Source: JBBKXP01 sp038251315
GTDB lineage: Bacteria > Pseudomonadota > Alphaproteobacteria > Rhodobacterales > Rhodobacteraceae
Direction of reading: 5' to 3'
Assembly: GCA_038251315.1 (NCBI GenBank)
Contig: JBBSBK010000026.1
Span: 1-35,878, forward strand
DNA length: 35,878 nt
A program made the translations under genes and the position numbers. Numbering within the stretch: the first letter of the stretch is position 1; each line of letters starts with the position of its first letter. Of this stretch, positions 1-9,500 are shown piece after piece. The notes beneath the pieces were generated by a model, which was not told the origin of the DNA, did not search any database, and was given only the letters and a program-made list of their open reading frames with translations.

Positions 1-1
1 G

Positions 2-496
2 TGGATGGGCATTTTGGGCCGCGAGGGGTTGTTGAACCAGTTCCTGCTGTGGCTGGGTGTCATCAGCGAACCGCTGACCATCCTGAACACCAACCTCGCC
101 GTCTATATCGGCATCGTTTACACCTATCTGCCGTTTATGATCCTGCCGATATTCGCCGCGCTTGACCGGCTGGATGACAGCCTGCTGGAAGCCGCCGAAG
201 ATCTGGGTTGTACCCGGACCAAGGCGTTCTGGCTGGTCACCATCCCGCTATCGCGCCCCGGCATCATTGCGGGCTGCTTTCTGGTGTTCATCCCGGCCTT
301 GGGCGAATTCGTCATCCCATCCCTGCTGGGCGGGTCCGACACCCTGATGATCGGCAAGGTCCTGTGGGAGGAGTTCAGTTCGAACCGCGACTGGCCCGTT
401 GCAAGTGCGGTTGCCGTTGTCCTGCTGCTGATCCTGATCGTGCCCATCGTGTTGTTTCAGAGGAACCAGCAAGCTGCGGCGGAGGCTGAGAAATGA
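2..496 (+). CDS. ABC transporter permease, PotH-like (5' partial)
   Basis: This is the C-terminal part of an inner-membrane permease of the spermidine/putrescine ABC family. The reading frame is open to the window edge, so the true start lies upstream. Several hydrophobic segments surround a cytoplasmic EAA loop (EAAEDLGCTRTKAFW, then a P-L-S-R-P-G stretch), the contact site for the ATPase subunit. Its stop overlaps the start of the next permease gene (ATGA), which is the usual potH-potI arrangement. The ATPase and binding-protein genes are not visible and are presumably upstream. The exact substrate (putrescine, spermidine or a related cation) cannot be read from a permease fragment. Confidence 0.9.
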   Translation, partial: WMGILGREGLLNQFLLWLGVISEPLTILNTNLAVYIGIVYTYLPFMILPIFAALDRLDDSLLEAAEDLGCTRTKAFWLVTIPLSRPGIIAGCFLVFIPALGEFVIPSLLGGSDTLMIGKVLWEEFSSNRDWPVASAVAVVLLLILIVPIVLFQRNQQAAAEAEK

Positions 497-1305
497 AGCG
501 GTTTTCGTGGTTCAACGCCACCGCCCTGACGTTCGGGTTTGCATTTCTGTATATCCCGATGCTGATCCTCATCATCTACAGCTTTAACGGCGGCCGATTG
601 GTCACCGTTTGGACCGGATTTTCGACAAAATGGTACAGCACGCTGTGGCAAAACGAGGCGTTTCTCGATGCGGCTTGGGTTACGCTGAAGGTCGGGATCA
701 TGTCGTCGACGCTGGCGACGGTGCTGGGGACGATGGCCGCCTATGTGCTGGTGCGCGCCGGTCGGTTCGCGGGCCGCACCCTGTTTTCGGGGATGATCTA
801 TGCGCCGTTGGTCATGCCCGATGTCATCACCGGCCTGTCGCTGTTGTTGCTGTTCATCGCGGTCGGGCTGGACCGGGGGGTGACGACCATTGTGCTGGCC
901 CATACCACATTCACCATGTGTTACGTGTCAGTGGTGGTGTCCGCCCGGCTGGTCAGTTTCGACAAATCGCTTGAGGAGGCGGCGCTGGATTTGGGCTGCA
1001 CGCCGTTCGATGCCTTCCGGTCCGTCACGCTGCCGATGATCGCGCCTGCGGTCATATCGGGCTGGTTGCTGGCCTTCACCCTGTCGCTGGACGATCTGGT
1101 CATCGCGTCGTTCACATCGGGTCCGTCATCGACCACCCTGCCGATCAAGATTTTCAGCGCCGTGCGTCTGGGGGTCAGCCCGGAAATCAACGCGCTGTCC
1201 ACCATCATGATCGGGATCGTTACGGTCGGCGTGATCACCGCGTCGCTGATCAACAAGCGCAACGTGGTGCAGCGCAAGCGTGACGAACAGGCGGCTGAAC
1301 AGTAG
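493..1305 (+). CDS. ABC transporter permease, PotI-like
   Basis: A 270-residue inner-membrane permease, the second membrane subunit of the polyamine-type importer. It opens with a hydrophobic segment (about residues 12-32) and has roughly six membrane segments in all. The EAA loop is clear (EEAALDLGCTPFDAFRSV, then TLP), matching the binding-protein-dependent transport permease family. Its length is normal for PotI/PotC. It overlaps the upstream permease by 4 bases, so the two are probably translationally coupled. The transporter assignment is secure; polyamine specificity is inferred from the family. Confidence 0.92.
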   Translation: MKRFSWFNATALTFGFAFLYIPMLILIIYSFNGGRLVTVWTGFSTKWYSTLWQNEAFLDAAWVTLKVGIMSSTLATVLGTMAAYVLVRAGRFAGRTLFSGMIYAPLVMPDVITGLSLLLLFIAVGLDRGVTTIVLAHTTFTMCYVSVVVSARLVSFDKSLEEAALDLGCTPFDAFRSVTLPMIAPAVISGWLLAFTLSLDDLVIASFTSGPSSTTLPIKIFSAVRLGVSPEINALSTIMIGIVTVGVITASLINKRNVVQRKRDEQAAEQ

Positions 1306-2193
1306 ATGCGACCCAATGCGCAGGCCCGCAGATTAGCCGCAGAACTGATCTGCGAATTGGTCGTCATCGGGCGCGACGGAACCGACCCGACGGTGATCTA
1401 CGACAGCGCGGCCCTGATCGAAGCGCCGAACTGGACGCCTGACGGTCAATGGCTGATCTACAACGCCGACGGGCGGCTGTGGCGGTTGCGCCGCGACGGG
1501 GCCAAGGGGCCGACCCGGATCGACAGCCGTCCGGTCGAAAACCTGAACAACGACCATGTGATTTCACCGGATGGACGGCAGATTTATGCGACGTCCAACG
1601 ATGGCCATGTCTACGTCCTGCCGATTTGCGGCGGGGTGCCCCGGCGGATCACGAACGACAGCGGGATGCGCCACTATCTGCACGGCGTGTCACCCGATGG
1701 CGCGACGCTGGTCTACGTCGGGCTGACCCGCGATGGCGACAGTGTGATGACGCGGATCTGTACGATTGCGGCAAACGGCGGTGCAGACGCGATCCTGACC
1801 GATGGCGCTTGCCCGGTGGACGGGCCGGAGTTTTCGCCCGACGGCGCGTGGATCTGGTTCAATTCCGAGGCCGCAGCGACCCGCCCCGGTCACGCCCAAA
1901 TTTTTCGCGTCCGCCCCGATGGCAGGGGGTTACAACAAGTGACCTTTGATGACCGGGTCAACTGGTTTCCGCATCCCAGCCCTGACGGCAGGACAATCGC
2001 CTATCTCTCTTATCCGCCTGGCACCATTGGCCACCCCGCCGACAAGGCGGTGATCTTGCGCACAATGGACCCTGACGGCGGTAACCTGCGCGATCTGGAT
2101 GCGTTCAACGGCGGGCAGGGCACGATCAACGTGGCAAGCTGGTCGCCCGACAGTCAGCGGCTGGCCTATGTCCGCTATCCAGCGGCGCGCTGA
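1306..2193 (+). CDS. TolB-like PD40 beta-propeller protein
   Basis: A 295-residue protein made largely of repeated beta-propeller blades. At least six copies of a PDG-type turn motif are visible (TPDGQWLIY, SPDGRQIYA, SPDGATLVY, SPDGAWIWF, SPDGRTIAY, SPDSQRLAY), which is the PD40/TolB repeat signature. I see no signal peptide or membrane segment, so unlike true TolB it is probably cytoplasmic. The ATG directly follows the stop of the PotI-like gene, suggesting co-transcription with the transporter, but no functional link is obvious. Possible roles are a scaffold or a sugar/peptide-binding propeller; the substrate is unknown. Confidence 0.8.
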   Translation: MRPNAQARRLAAELICELVVIGRDGTDPTVIYDSAALIEAPNWTPDGQWLIYNADGRLWRLRRDGAKGPTRIDSRPVENLNNDHVISPDGRQIYATSNDGHVYVLPICGGVPRRITNDSGMRHYLHGVSPDGATLVYVGLTRDGDSVMTRICTIAANGGADAILTDGACPVDGPEFSPDGAWIWFNSEAAATRPGHAQIFRVRPDGRGLQQVTFDDRVNWFPHPSPDGRTIAYLSYPPGTIGHPADKAVILRTMDPDGGNLRDLDAFNGGQGTINVASWSPDSQRLAYVRYPAAR

Positions 2194-2210
2194 CCCTGTA
2201 GTGGTGCGCC

Positions 2211-3200
2211 ATGCTGACCCGCATCAAAGATGCCACCGAACGCGCCCTGACCGGACGACGGTTTCGCCAAAGCCTGACCCGAATGCATGGGCCGGCGCAG
2301 TTCGACAGCGGCCCAAGCGACGTGATCGTAATGACGCCTGTCCTGAACGGCGCGTGGTATCTGCCTGAGTTTCTGCGGCACTACCGCGCCCTTGGTGCCC
2401 GCCATTTCGTGTTTCTGGACAACGGATCGACCGATGCCACGGTCGCGATGCTGGCCGATGAACCGGGGGTGGCAGTGCTGCAATCGCCTCTGCCCCTTGG
2501 TCCGTATGAGCGTGAGTTTCGCCAGCATATGGCGCGTGTTTATGGCCCGGATCGCTGGTGTCTGTTTGTGGATACTGACGAGGTTTTTGATTGGGAAGGG
2601 CATGCGCAGGGGTTGGCTGCGCTGACCGCAGGATTAACCGAAATGGGGGCCACCGCCCTTGTCGCGCAGATGCTGGAAATGTTCCCCACCTGTCCTTTGC
2701 GCGATGCGGTGGGGTGGGATTATGCGCGGGTGCAGCGCGATTTCGGCTATTGCGACCTGACCCACATCACGCGGTTTGGCTATCTTGCCGCTGATAATCC
2801 GCTCGTTGGATTGTTGACCACCAACCGCCTGCTGAACCCCGCTTTGTCTTATCTGTTCGGCGGTGTCCGCAAACGGGTGTTCGACGAAGATTGCTGCCTG
2901 ACAAAACACCCGCTGGTCTTTGCCGGCGGCGGCACGAGTCCCGCGACCCATCCCCATTGCGCGGGCAATGTCACCGTGGCGCCGTTTACCGCGCTGATAA
3001 AGCACTACAAATTCGCCAATGACCCATTCGGGCGCGACCGTGCGGGCCTTGCCGCCGGGGCGGTGTCGCACGGCGAGGATGCCAAGCGTCTGGCCATTGC
3101 CGCCGACCCCGATCTGACGCTGATGTCGCCCGACGCGCAACCGTATAACGGGATCGCCATGCTGCAAACCGCCGGTTTCCTGACGGTCGCCGATGCCTGA
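2211..3200 (+). CDS. Glycosyltransferase family 2 (Glyco_tranf_2_4-like)
   Basis: A 329-residue cytosolic glycosyltransferase-like protein. The N-terminal half has a GT-A fold pattern: a strand ending in MTPVLNGAWYLPEF, the VFLDNGSTDAT nucleotide-binding region, and an acidic DTDE motif (FVDTDEVF) that should coordinate the metal and nucleotide sugar. A RHY/HYRALG segment is typical of the PF13704-like group of GT2 enzymes found in polysaccharide loci. The ATG lies 17 bases after the TolB-like stop, and the 3' end overlaps the next GT2 gene by 8 bases. It probably adds a sugar to the lipid-linked repeat unit. Donor and acceptor cannot be read. Confidence 0.82.
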   Translation: MLTRIKDATERALTGRRFRQSLTRMHGPAQFDSGPSDVIVMTPVLNGAWYLPEFLRHYRALGARHFVFLDNGSTDATVAMLADEPGVAVLQSPLPLGPYEREFRQHMARVYGPDRWCLFVDTDEVFDWEGHAQGLAALTAGLTEMGATALVAQMLEMFPTCPLRDAVGWDYARVQRDFGYCDLTHITRFGYLAADNPLVGLLTTNRLLNPALSYLFGGVRKRVFDEDCCLTKHPLVFAGGGTSPATHPHCAGNVTVAPFTALIKHYKFANDPFGRDRAGLAAGAVSHGEDAKRLAIAADPDLTLMSPDAQPYNGIAMLQTAGFLTVADA

Positions 3201-4137
3201 GATCGCCGTTGTCATCATCGGGCGCAATGAAGGGGCACGGCTGGTCGCCTGTCTGGCGTCGGTCGAGGGGGCGGCGCGGGTCGTCTATGTCGATTCCGGT
3301 TCAACGGATGGGAGTGTCGCAGCGGCTAGGGGCGCGGGTGCCGAGGTGGTGAGCCTTGACATGAGCCAGCCGTTCACTGCTGCGCGCGCCCGCAATGCGG
3401 GATTGGCCTTGTTGGATGCGTCCACGCCGTATGTGCAGTTCATCGACGGCGATTGTGCCATGCGGGACGGCTGGCTGGTCAGCGCGACGGCCTATCTGGA
3501 CGCCAACCCGACCTGCGCCGTCGTCTGCGGGCGACGGCGCGAGAGGCACCCTGAGGCGTCGGTTTACAACCGCCTGTGCGATATCGAATGGGATACTCCC
3601 GTCGGCCCGGCCAAGGCCTGCGGCGGTGATGCCCTGATGCGTTTGGACGCGGTACAGGCGGCAGGCGGCTACCGCGCCGACCTGATCGCGGGCGAGGAAC
3701 CGGAGTTGTGTCTGCGCCTGCGAAGTGTAGGGTGGACGGTCATGCGGCTGGACGCCGAAATGACCTGGCACGATGCCGACATCACCCGCTTCGGCCAATG
3801 GTGGCAACGCACCCGCCGCGCCGGTCACGCCTATGCGGAAGGCGCGGCGTTGCATGGCGCGGGGCCAGACCGGCATTGGGTGCGCGCGACGTCGCGCGCG
3901 CTGATCTGGGGCGCGGTGCTGCCCGTCGTCGCGCTGGTCGCGACCGTTGCGGTGCCATTCGGCGGGCTGGTCTGGCTGGTCTATCCGGCGCAGGTCTTGC
4001 GCCTGTGGCGACGCAGCGGCGATACGGCGCTGGCGTTCTTCACGGTGCTGGGAAAACTGCCGGAGGCGGTGGGCGCGTTGGGCTTTTACATGGGTCGTAT
4101 GACCGGCAAACGGCGCGGACTGGTTGAATACAAGTAG
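3193..4137 (+). CDS. Glycosyltransferase family 2, membrane-associated
   Basis: A 314-residue GT2 enzyme. Visible motifs are VVIIGRNEGARL at the N-terminus, YVDSGSTDGS, the metal-binding FIDGDCAM, a CGGDALMR acceptor-side segment and GEEPELCLRLR, where the acidic residues fit the catalytic-base position. A hydrophobic stretch near residues 236-265 suggests a C-terminal membrane anchor. The start codon lies inside the end of the previous GT2 gene (8-base overlap), so the two are probably co-translated. It converges on the WecG-like gene with one base between stops. It is likely to build the repeat unit of the surface polysaccharide; sugar specificity is unknown. Confidence 0.87.
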   Translation: MPEIAVVIIGRNEGARLVACLASVEGAARVVYVDSGSTDGSVAAARGAGAEVVSLDMSQPFTAARARNAGLALLDASTPYVQFIDGDCAMRDGWLVSATAYLDANPTCAVVCGRRRERHPEASVYNRLCDIEWDTPVGPAKACGGDALMRLDAVQAAGGYRADLIAGEEPELCLRLRSVGWTVMRLDAEMTWHDADITRFGQWWQRTRRAGHAYAEGAALHGAGPDRHWVRATSRALIWGAVLPVVALVATVAVPFGGLVWLVYPAQVLRLWRRSGDTALAFFTVLGKLPEAVGALGFYMGRMTGKRRGLVEYK

Positions 4138-4138
4138 G

Positions 4139-4885
4139 TCAGCGTGATGCCCACGCCCGCCACGCCAGCCCCGGCAAGGCGGCGAAACAGCGGGCGTAGC
4201 GCGGGATCATCCGGCGCGGCTGTTGGACTGTGCGCCAGAGCCATTCGAGCGCCATCCGGCGCATCCAGACCGGGGCGCGGACTTGGGTGCCTGCGATGAA
4301 ATCGAGGCCCGCGCCGATCGACACGAAACCGACAGCGGGGGTCAGCAACCTGCCGCGCGCCGCCAAGATCTCTTGTTTGGGCGCACCCAACGCCACGAAG
4401 CACAGGCCGGCTCCGGAGGCGGCTACGTGACCCAACAGGATCGCGGCATCGTCACCCATTGGCTCGAACCCCTGTGGCGGGGCGATTTGCGCGGCGATCT
4501 GCAATCCCGCAATCCGCTCCTGCAAACCCGTCGCCGCCGTCTGCAAGGTCGCCGTATTGCTGCCCAGCAACGCCACACTTACCCCGGCCCGCACAGCCAT
4601 CTCACACAAGGGCACGATCAGGTCCGATCCCGGCAGAATGTCCACCGGCCGCCCCGCCAAGGCGGCCAGCCAACCCACCGGACGACCATCGGCAACGACG
4701 AAATCCTGCGCCGCATAGGCCGTCCGAAATGCCGCCGACCCCGGCAGCAACGTCAGGTGGTCAAGGTTGATCGTGGCCAATGCAAAGCCCTGCCGCGCCG
4801 CCAACCGCGCCCCGACCGCCGCCCGCAGCGCCGCCATCGTCGGGATATTCACCGCAACCACGCTGTCGTTAACCTGAAACTGCAC
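4139..4885 (-). CDS. WecG/TagA/CpsF family glycosyltransferase
   Basis: A 248-residue protein of the GT26 (WecG/TagA/CpsF) family, which transfers amino sugars or related residues to polyprenyl-linked intermediates at the inner membrane. Recognisable segments are an INLDHL stretch near the N-terminus, VVADGRPVGW, a LLGSN motif, LCFVALGAPKQE and VGFVSIGAGLDFIAG, in the family's usual order. The length is typical. It is transcribed divergently from the Wzy-like gene at 4947 and converges on the upstream GT2. Its presence supports an undecaprenyl-linked, Wzx/Wzy-dependent pathway. The transferred sugar is not predictable. Confidence 0.92.
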   Translation of the reverse strand: MQFQVNDSVVAVNIPTMAALRAAVGARLAARQGFALATINLDHLTLLPGSAAFRTAYAAQDFVVADGRPVGWLAALAGRPVDILPGSDLIVPLCEMAVRAGVSVALLGSNTATLQTAATGLQERIAGLQIAAQIAPPQGFEPMGDDAAILLGHVAASGAGLCFVALGAPKQEILAARGRLLTPAVGFVSIGAGLDFIAGTQVRAPVWMRRMALEWLWRTVQQPRRMIPRYARCFAALPGLAWRAWASR

Positions 4886-4930
4886 GACCGCTCCTGACCT
4901 TTTGCGAACCTGATAGGATCAAACCGCGCT

Positions 4931-4944
4931 GTCACACAAGTGAC
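4931..4944. promoter_or_regulatory. Inverted repeat in the wecG/wzy divergent promoter region
   Basis: GTCAC and GTGAC form perfect 5-base arms around ACAA, two bases before the ATG of the Wzy-like gene. On the minus strand a possible -35 (TTGTGT) falls inside this palindrome and a possible -10 (TATCAG) follows after 18 bases, pointing toward the WecG-like gene. The site could therefore act as an operator on the divergent pair. This is inference from pattern only, and short arms can arise by chance. Confidence 0.3.
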
Positions 4945-4946
4945 CA

Positions 4947-6455
4947 ATGAAAGCCACGACAGCGCCGCGTGAAACTGCTAGGCATGCGCCGCACCAAACG
5001 CCCGAGGCCGCCTTGCCCAACGCCATCGCATATCTGGTTCTGGCCCTCTGGCCACTGGTCTGCCTGCTGATGTTCCGCCGGCTGCGGTTCGAACAGGCGC
5101 TGATCTGGTCGATCCTTGGCGGCTATCTGATCCTGCCGCAACTGACCGAATTCAACCTCCCGCTGGTCCCGGCGCTGGACAAGGCGAGCGTTCCCAACCT
5201 TTCGGCCTATCTGATCTGCGTCTTTGTGCTGCGGCGCAAAGTGGCGCTGTGGCCTGCGTCGTTAGCCGGGCGCGCATTGATCGCCGCCTTCGTCCTTGGG
5301 GCGATCCCGACCGTGCTGACCAACGCCGAACCGATCGTCTTTCACGTTCTCGCGGGCAGCGAGCCGATCATCTACAAGATCGGGGAGGTGCCGGGCCAAG
5401 GCTGGCGCGATGTGTTTTCGTTCATGCTGGCGCAGGCACTGGTTCTGCTGCCGTTTCTGCTGGCCCGGCAATATCTTGCAACCCGTGAAGGGATGCGCGA
5501 CATCATGGTGGCGCTGCTGGGGGCCGGGCTGGTCTATTCGCTGCCTGCCCTGTTCGAGGTCCGGTTCAGCCCGCAACTGCACATCTGGGTCTACGGGTTT
5601 TTCCAGCACGATTTCGCCCAGATGATGCGCGAAGGGGGGTTCCGGCCCATCGTGTTTCTGCCGCATGGGCTGTGGGCGGCAATGTTCTTCCTGATGACGT
5701 TGCTGGCGGCGGCCGGGCTCTATCGTGCCGCGCCGCCCGACAAGCGTCTGAAATCGCTTCTATTCGTCGGCTATCTGGGTGTGGTCCTGCTGACCTGCAA
5801 AAGCTGGGCATCGCTGGGGTATGCCACCCTGCTGGTGCCGCTGATCCTGCTGACCGGGGCGCGGACGCAGATCCGGGTCGCCATCCTGCTGGCGCTGATC
5901 GCCAGTACCTACCCGGTCCTGCGGGGGGCCAACCTGATCCCGGTGCAGGAGATCGTCGCCAAGGTGCAAGAGGTGAACCCCGACCGCGCCCAATCCTTTG
6001 GATTCCGCATCAACAACGAGAACCTGCTGCTGGCGCGGGCGCAGGAAAAACCCCTGTTCGGGTGGAGCGGCTGGGGGCGCAACCTGATCCTGAACGGCGA
6101 AACCGGCGAGATCGAGACGATCCCTGACGGGCGCTGGATCATCGTGCTGGGTACCTATGGCTGGCTGGGCTACATTGCCGAATTCGGGTTGCTGACCCTG
6201 CCCCTGTTGCTGCTGGGCTGGCGGACCCGGGCAATCGACGCTGCTGCCTTGCCCGCCGATGCCGCTGTCCTGTCCCTGATCCTTGCGATCACGATGATCG
6301 ACATGTTGCTGAACGCCACGCTGGTGCCATTCACCTGGCTGATCGCCGGGGCGATCCTGGGCTATGCCGAGGCGCTGAAACCGGTGCCCCAGTTGCGGCC
6401 CTTGGCCATGGAGCCGGCCCGAAGGCACGCGAAATCGCCGCGCACGATTCTCTGA
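4947..6455 (+). CDS. O-antigen ligase/Wzy polymerase-like membrane protein
   Basis: A 502-residue polytopic inner-membrane protein with about ten to twelve hydrophobic segments and an N-terminal cytoplasmic tail of roughly 25 residues. The late periplasmic-loop region contains NENLLLARAQEKPLFGWSGW followed by GTYGWLGYIAEFGLL, the pattern seen in O-antigen ligase/polymerase (Wzy_C-like) proteins. In this locus it most likely polymerises lipid-linked repeat units in the periplasm; transfer of glycan to another acceptor is the alternative. The ATG at 4947 has no strong ribosome-binding site, so the start is provisional. It is followed by a 137-base gap and the PKS. Confidence 0.75.
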   Translation: MKATTAPRETARHAPHQTPEAALPNAIAYLVLALWPLVCLLMFRRLRFEQALIWSILGGYLILPQLTEFNLPLVPALDKASVPNLSAYLICVFVLRRKVALWPASLAGRALIAAFVLGAIPTVLTNAEPIVFHVLAGSEPIIYKIGEVPGQGWRDVFSFMLAQALVLLPFLLARQYLATREGMRDIMVALLGAGLVYSLPALFEVRFSPQLHIWVYGFFQHDFAQMMREGGFRPIVFLPHGLWAAMFFLMTLLAAAGLYRAAPPDKRLKSLLFVGYLGVVLLTCKSWASLGYATLLVPLILLTGARTQIRVAILLALIASTYPVLRGANLIPVQEIVAKVQEVNPDRAQSFGFRINNENLLLARAQEKPLFGWSGWGRNLILNGETGEIETIPDGRWIIVLGTYGWLGYIAEFGLLTLPLLLLGWRTRAIDAAALPADAAVLSLILAITMIDMLLNATLVPFTWLIAGAILGYAEALKPVPQLRPLAMEPARRHAKSPRTIL

Positions 6456-6487
6456 CGGGCCGTTTCAGGCCACACCGATTGTTTCAG

Positions 6488-6521
6488 CATTGCCGGCTGT
6501 CGCAGACACCAACCGGCATTG
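6488..6521. promoter_or_regulatory. Inverted repeat upstream of the PKS
   Basis: CATTGCCGG (6488-6496) and CCGGCATTG (6513-6521) form 9-base arms with one mismatch around a 16-base spacer. No T-tract follows, so it does not look like an intrinsic terminator. It sits about 25 bases upstream of a possible PKS promoter and could be a regulator site. A second weak palindrome (GTCGT-GA-ACGAC) overlaps its right edge at 6521-6532. Confidence 0.35.
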
Positions 6522-6545
6522 TCGTGAACGACGCAACGGCCAGCT

Positions 6546-6574
6546 TTCCGAATCCGTCAAACTTCTGTTAAAAT
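6546..6574 (+). promoter_or_regulatory. Possible promoter of the PKS operon
   Basis: TAAAAT at 6569-6574 resembles a -10 box in an unusually AT-rich patch for this GC-rich DNA. A weak -35 (TTCCGA, 6546-6551) lies 17 bases upstream. Transcription would start near 6581, just before the GTG at 6593 and about 100 bases before an alternative GTG at 6683. Only the -10 is convincing. Confidence 0.35.
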
Positions 6575-6592
6575 ACAGGCGTTTTCAGCTCT

Positions 6593-9500
6593 GTGTCGAT
6601 TTTGTCCTACGCCACGACCGAGGGGGCGTATAGTTGGAGCCTGGGGGCGTGTGAGGTTTTGACCAAGGGGTCCGGTGACACCGTGAAGACTGCTGCAAAT
6701 CAGGGGAATGGACGCGAAAGCGCCAACGATATCGCCATCGTCGGCATGGCCGTGAACGTGCCCGGCGCGGCCAGTCTCGACGCCTTTTGGGCGAACCTGC
6801 GCGATGGCGTCGAATCGATCGTTCCGCTGTCGCATGAGGCGCTGATCGCGGCGGGCGAAGACCCGTCAAGGCTGCTCGACCCCAACTACGTCGCCGCGGC
6901 TGCATTGCTTGACGGCTTCGACACGTTCGATGCCGAGTTCTTTGGCTTCAGCCCGAAAGAAGCGGCGATCCTCGACCCGCAGCACCGCAAGTTCCTCGAA
7001 GTGGCGTGGGAGGCGTTGGAAAACGCAGGCCATACCCCCGACCCTGCCACGGCGCCGGTTGGCGTCTATGCGGGCTGCGGCATGGGCAGCTATTTCTATT
7101 TCAACATCTGTTCGAACCCCGATCTGGTCGACGAAACCGGCATGTTCCTGCTGCGTCATACCGGCAATGACAAGGATTTCCTGTCGACGCGGGTCAGCCA
7201 TGTGTTTGATCTGAAAGGCCCGTCGATCAACATGCAGACCGCCTGTTCGACGTCGTTGGTCGCCATCCATTACGCTGTCCGCGCCCTGCGCGACGGCGAC
7301 ATCGGCATGGCCATCGCGGGCGGCGTCACCATCGATCTGCCGCAGGGCCGTGGCTATGTGTTCAAGGAAAACGAGATCCTGTCGCCTGACGGGCATTGCC
7401 ATGCGTTCGACAGCCGTGCCCAAGGGACCGTGTTCGGGTCCGGCGCGGGCGCGGTCGTGCTGCGTCGCCTATCGGATGCGATTGCCGACGGCGACCATAT
7501 CTGGGCCGTCATCAAGGGCAGTGCCGTCAACAACGACGGTGCAGCCAAGGCCGGGTATCTGGCCCCCAGCGTCGATGGGCAGTCGGCGGCGATCACGCTG
7601 GCGCTGGCCGATGCGGGGGTTGCGGCAGAGACCATTCAGTATGTCGAATGTCATGGGACCGGCACCGCGCTCGGTGACCCGATCGAGGTGGCGGCGCTGA
7701 GTGATGCTTACCGCAAGTCCACCGACGCGACGGGGTTTTGCCGGATCGGATCGGTCAAGACCAACATCGGCCATCTGGATACCGCGGCGGGCGTTGCCGG
7801 GCTGGTCAAGACCGTGCTGGCGATGAAATACGGGGTCTTGCCGCCGTCGCTGGGATTTGAAACGCCGAACCCGGCCATTGATTTCGCGGCCTCGCCGTTT
7901 CGCGTCAACGACCGCCTGTCTGACTGGGCTGCCGCACCAGTGCGCCGTGCCGCCGTCAACGCGTTGGGCGTCGGCGGCACCAATGCCCATGTGGTTATCG
8001 CCGAGGCCCCGGCGCGGGCGATTTCGGACGCCAGCGATTTTCCGTTCCAGATCCTTTGCGTATCCGGGCGTAGCAAGGCGGCGTTGGAGGCGAACGCGGC
8101 CGCCATTGCCGCCCATCTGGCCGCCCATCCCGAACAGCCCCTTGCCGATGTTGCATGGACCCTGCGCAAAGGTCGCCGCGCTTTTGACAAACGCCGCGTC
8201 GTCGTTGCCGAAACCCATGCCGCCGCCGCCGCGATGCTGACCAGCGACGATCCCCGTCAGGTGTTTACCCATGACGTCGTCGGGGCCGCGCCCGAGGTGG
8301 TGTTCATGTTCCCCGGTGGTGGTGCGCAATACGCCAACATGGGCCGCGACCTGTATGAAACCGAGCCGGTGTTCGCCGACTGGATGGATCGCGGGCTGGA
8401 GCATCTGCAGCGGAAACTCGACTACGATATCCGCGCCATCTGGCTGCCTGAACCGGAGACCGAGGCCGCGGCAAACCTGCGTCTGCAAAAGCCGTCGGTG
8501 CAACTGCCGCTGATCATGATCGTCGAATACGCGCTGGCGCAACTGTGGCTGTCGTGGGGGGTAAAGCCCGCTGCTTTGGTCGGCCATTCGATGGGCGAGA
8601 ATACAGCCGCCTGTCTGGCGGGGGTGATGGGTTTTGAGGATTGTATCGACCTTGTGCTGTTGCGCGGACAATTGTTCGATACGGTTCCGGCGGGGGGAAT
8701 GCTGTCGGTGTCGCTGTCACTGACCGATCTGACAATGTACCTTACGCCCGATCTGGACATTGCCAGCGTCAATGCGCCGATGCTGACTGCCGTCAGCGGG
8801 CCGCAGTCCGCGCTGGACAATCTGCAGGCCAGACTTGCGGGGCTGGATATTCAATGCCAGCGGATTGCCATCGACATTGCGGCCCACTCCCGGATGCTCG
8901 ACTCGATCCTTGAAAGGTTCGGGGCGTTCTTGCGGTCGATCAGCCTCAGCGCCCCGTCGATCCCGTTCATGTCGAACCGCACCGGCCAGCCGATCACCGA
9001 TGCGCAGGCCACTGACCCCGATTATTGGGTCGCGCAACTGCGCAATACCGTCAATTTTGCCGACTGCATGGCGACCTTGGCCAAGGATTCCCAACGCGTC
9101 TATCTTGAGGTGGGACCGGGCAAGGCGCTGTCGTCGCTGGCAGGAATGAATGCGCCGATCCGGCCAAATCAGGTGTTGGCGTCGTTGCGCCATCCCGATC
9201 AGGATATTGCCGACGACGCCTATTTCCTGGGGGTCATCGGGCGGCTGTGGGCCACGGGGGTCGATGCTGATTGGTCGCAGATCTGGGGTGCGGCGCGGCG
9301 CAACCGGGTTGTGCTGCCGACCTATGCGTTTCAGCGCAGCCGATATTTCATCGCGCCGGGACAAGCTGCCGTGCAGGCCGAACCGCCGCTGATACGCACC
9401 GATGACATCACCGATTGGGGCTGGCGGCCACATTGGAAACCGGCGCTGGCGGCGCATGATCTGGATCTGTCGGAGGGGATTGCTGACGCGCCCCAGCAGA

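Noticed and set aside
7469..8671. Long minus-strand ORF (400 codons) opposite the PKS
   Set aside because: It lies wholly opposite conserved KS and AT motifs; long antisense frames are expected in GC-rich coding DNA, and its translation is rich in Arg, Gln and His with no recognisable domain.
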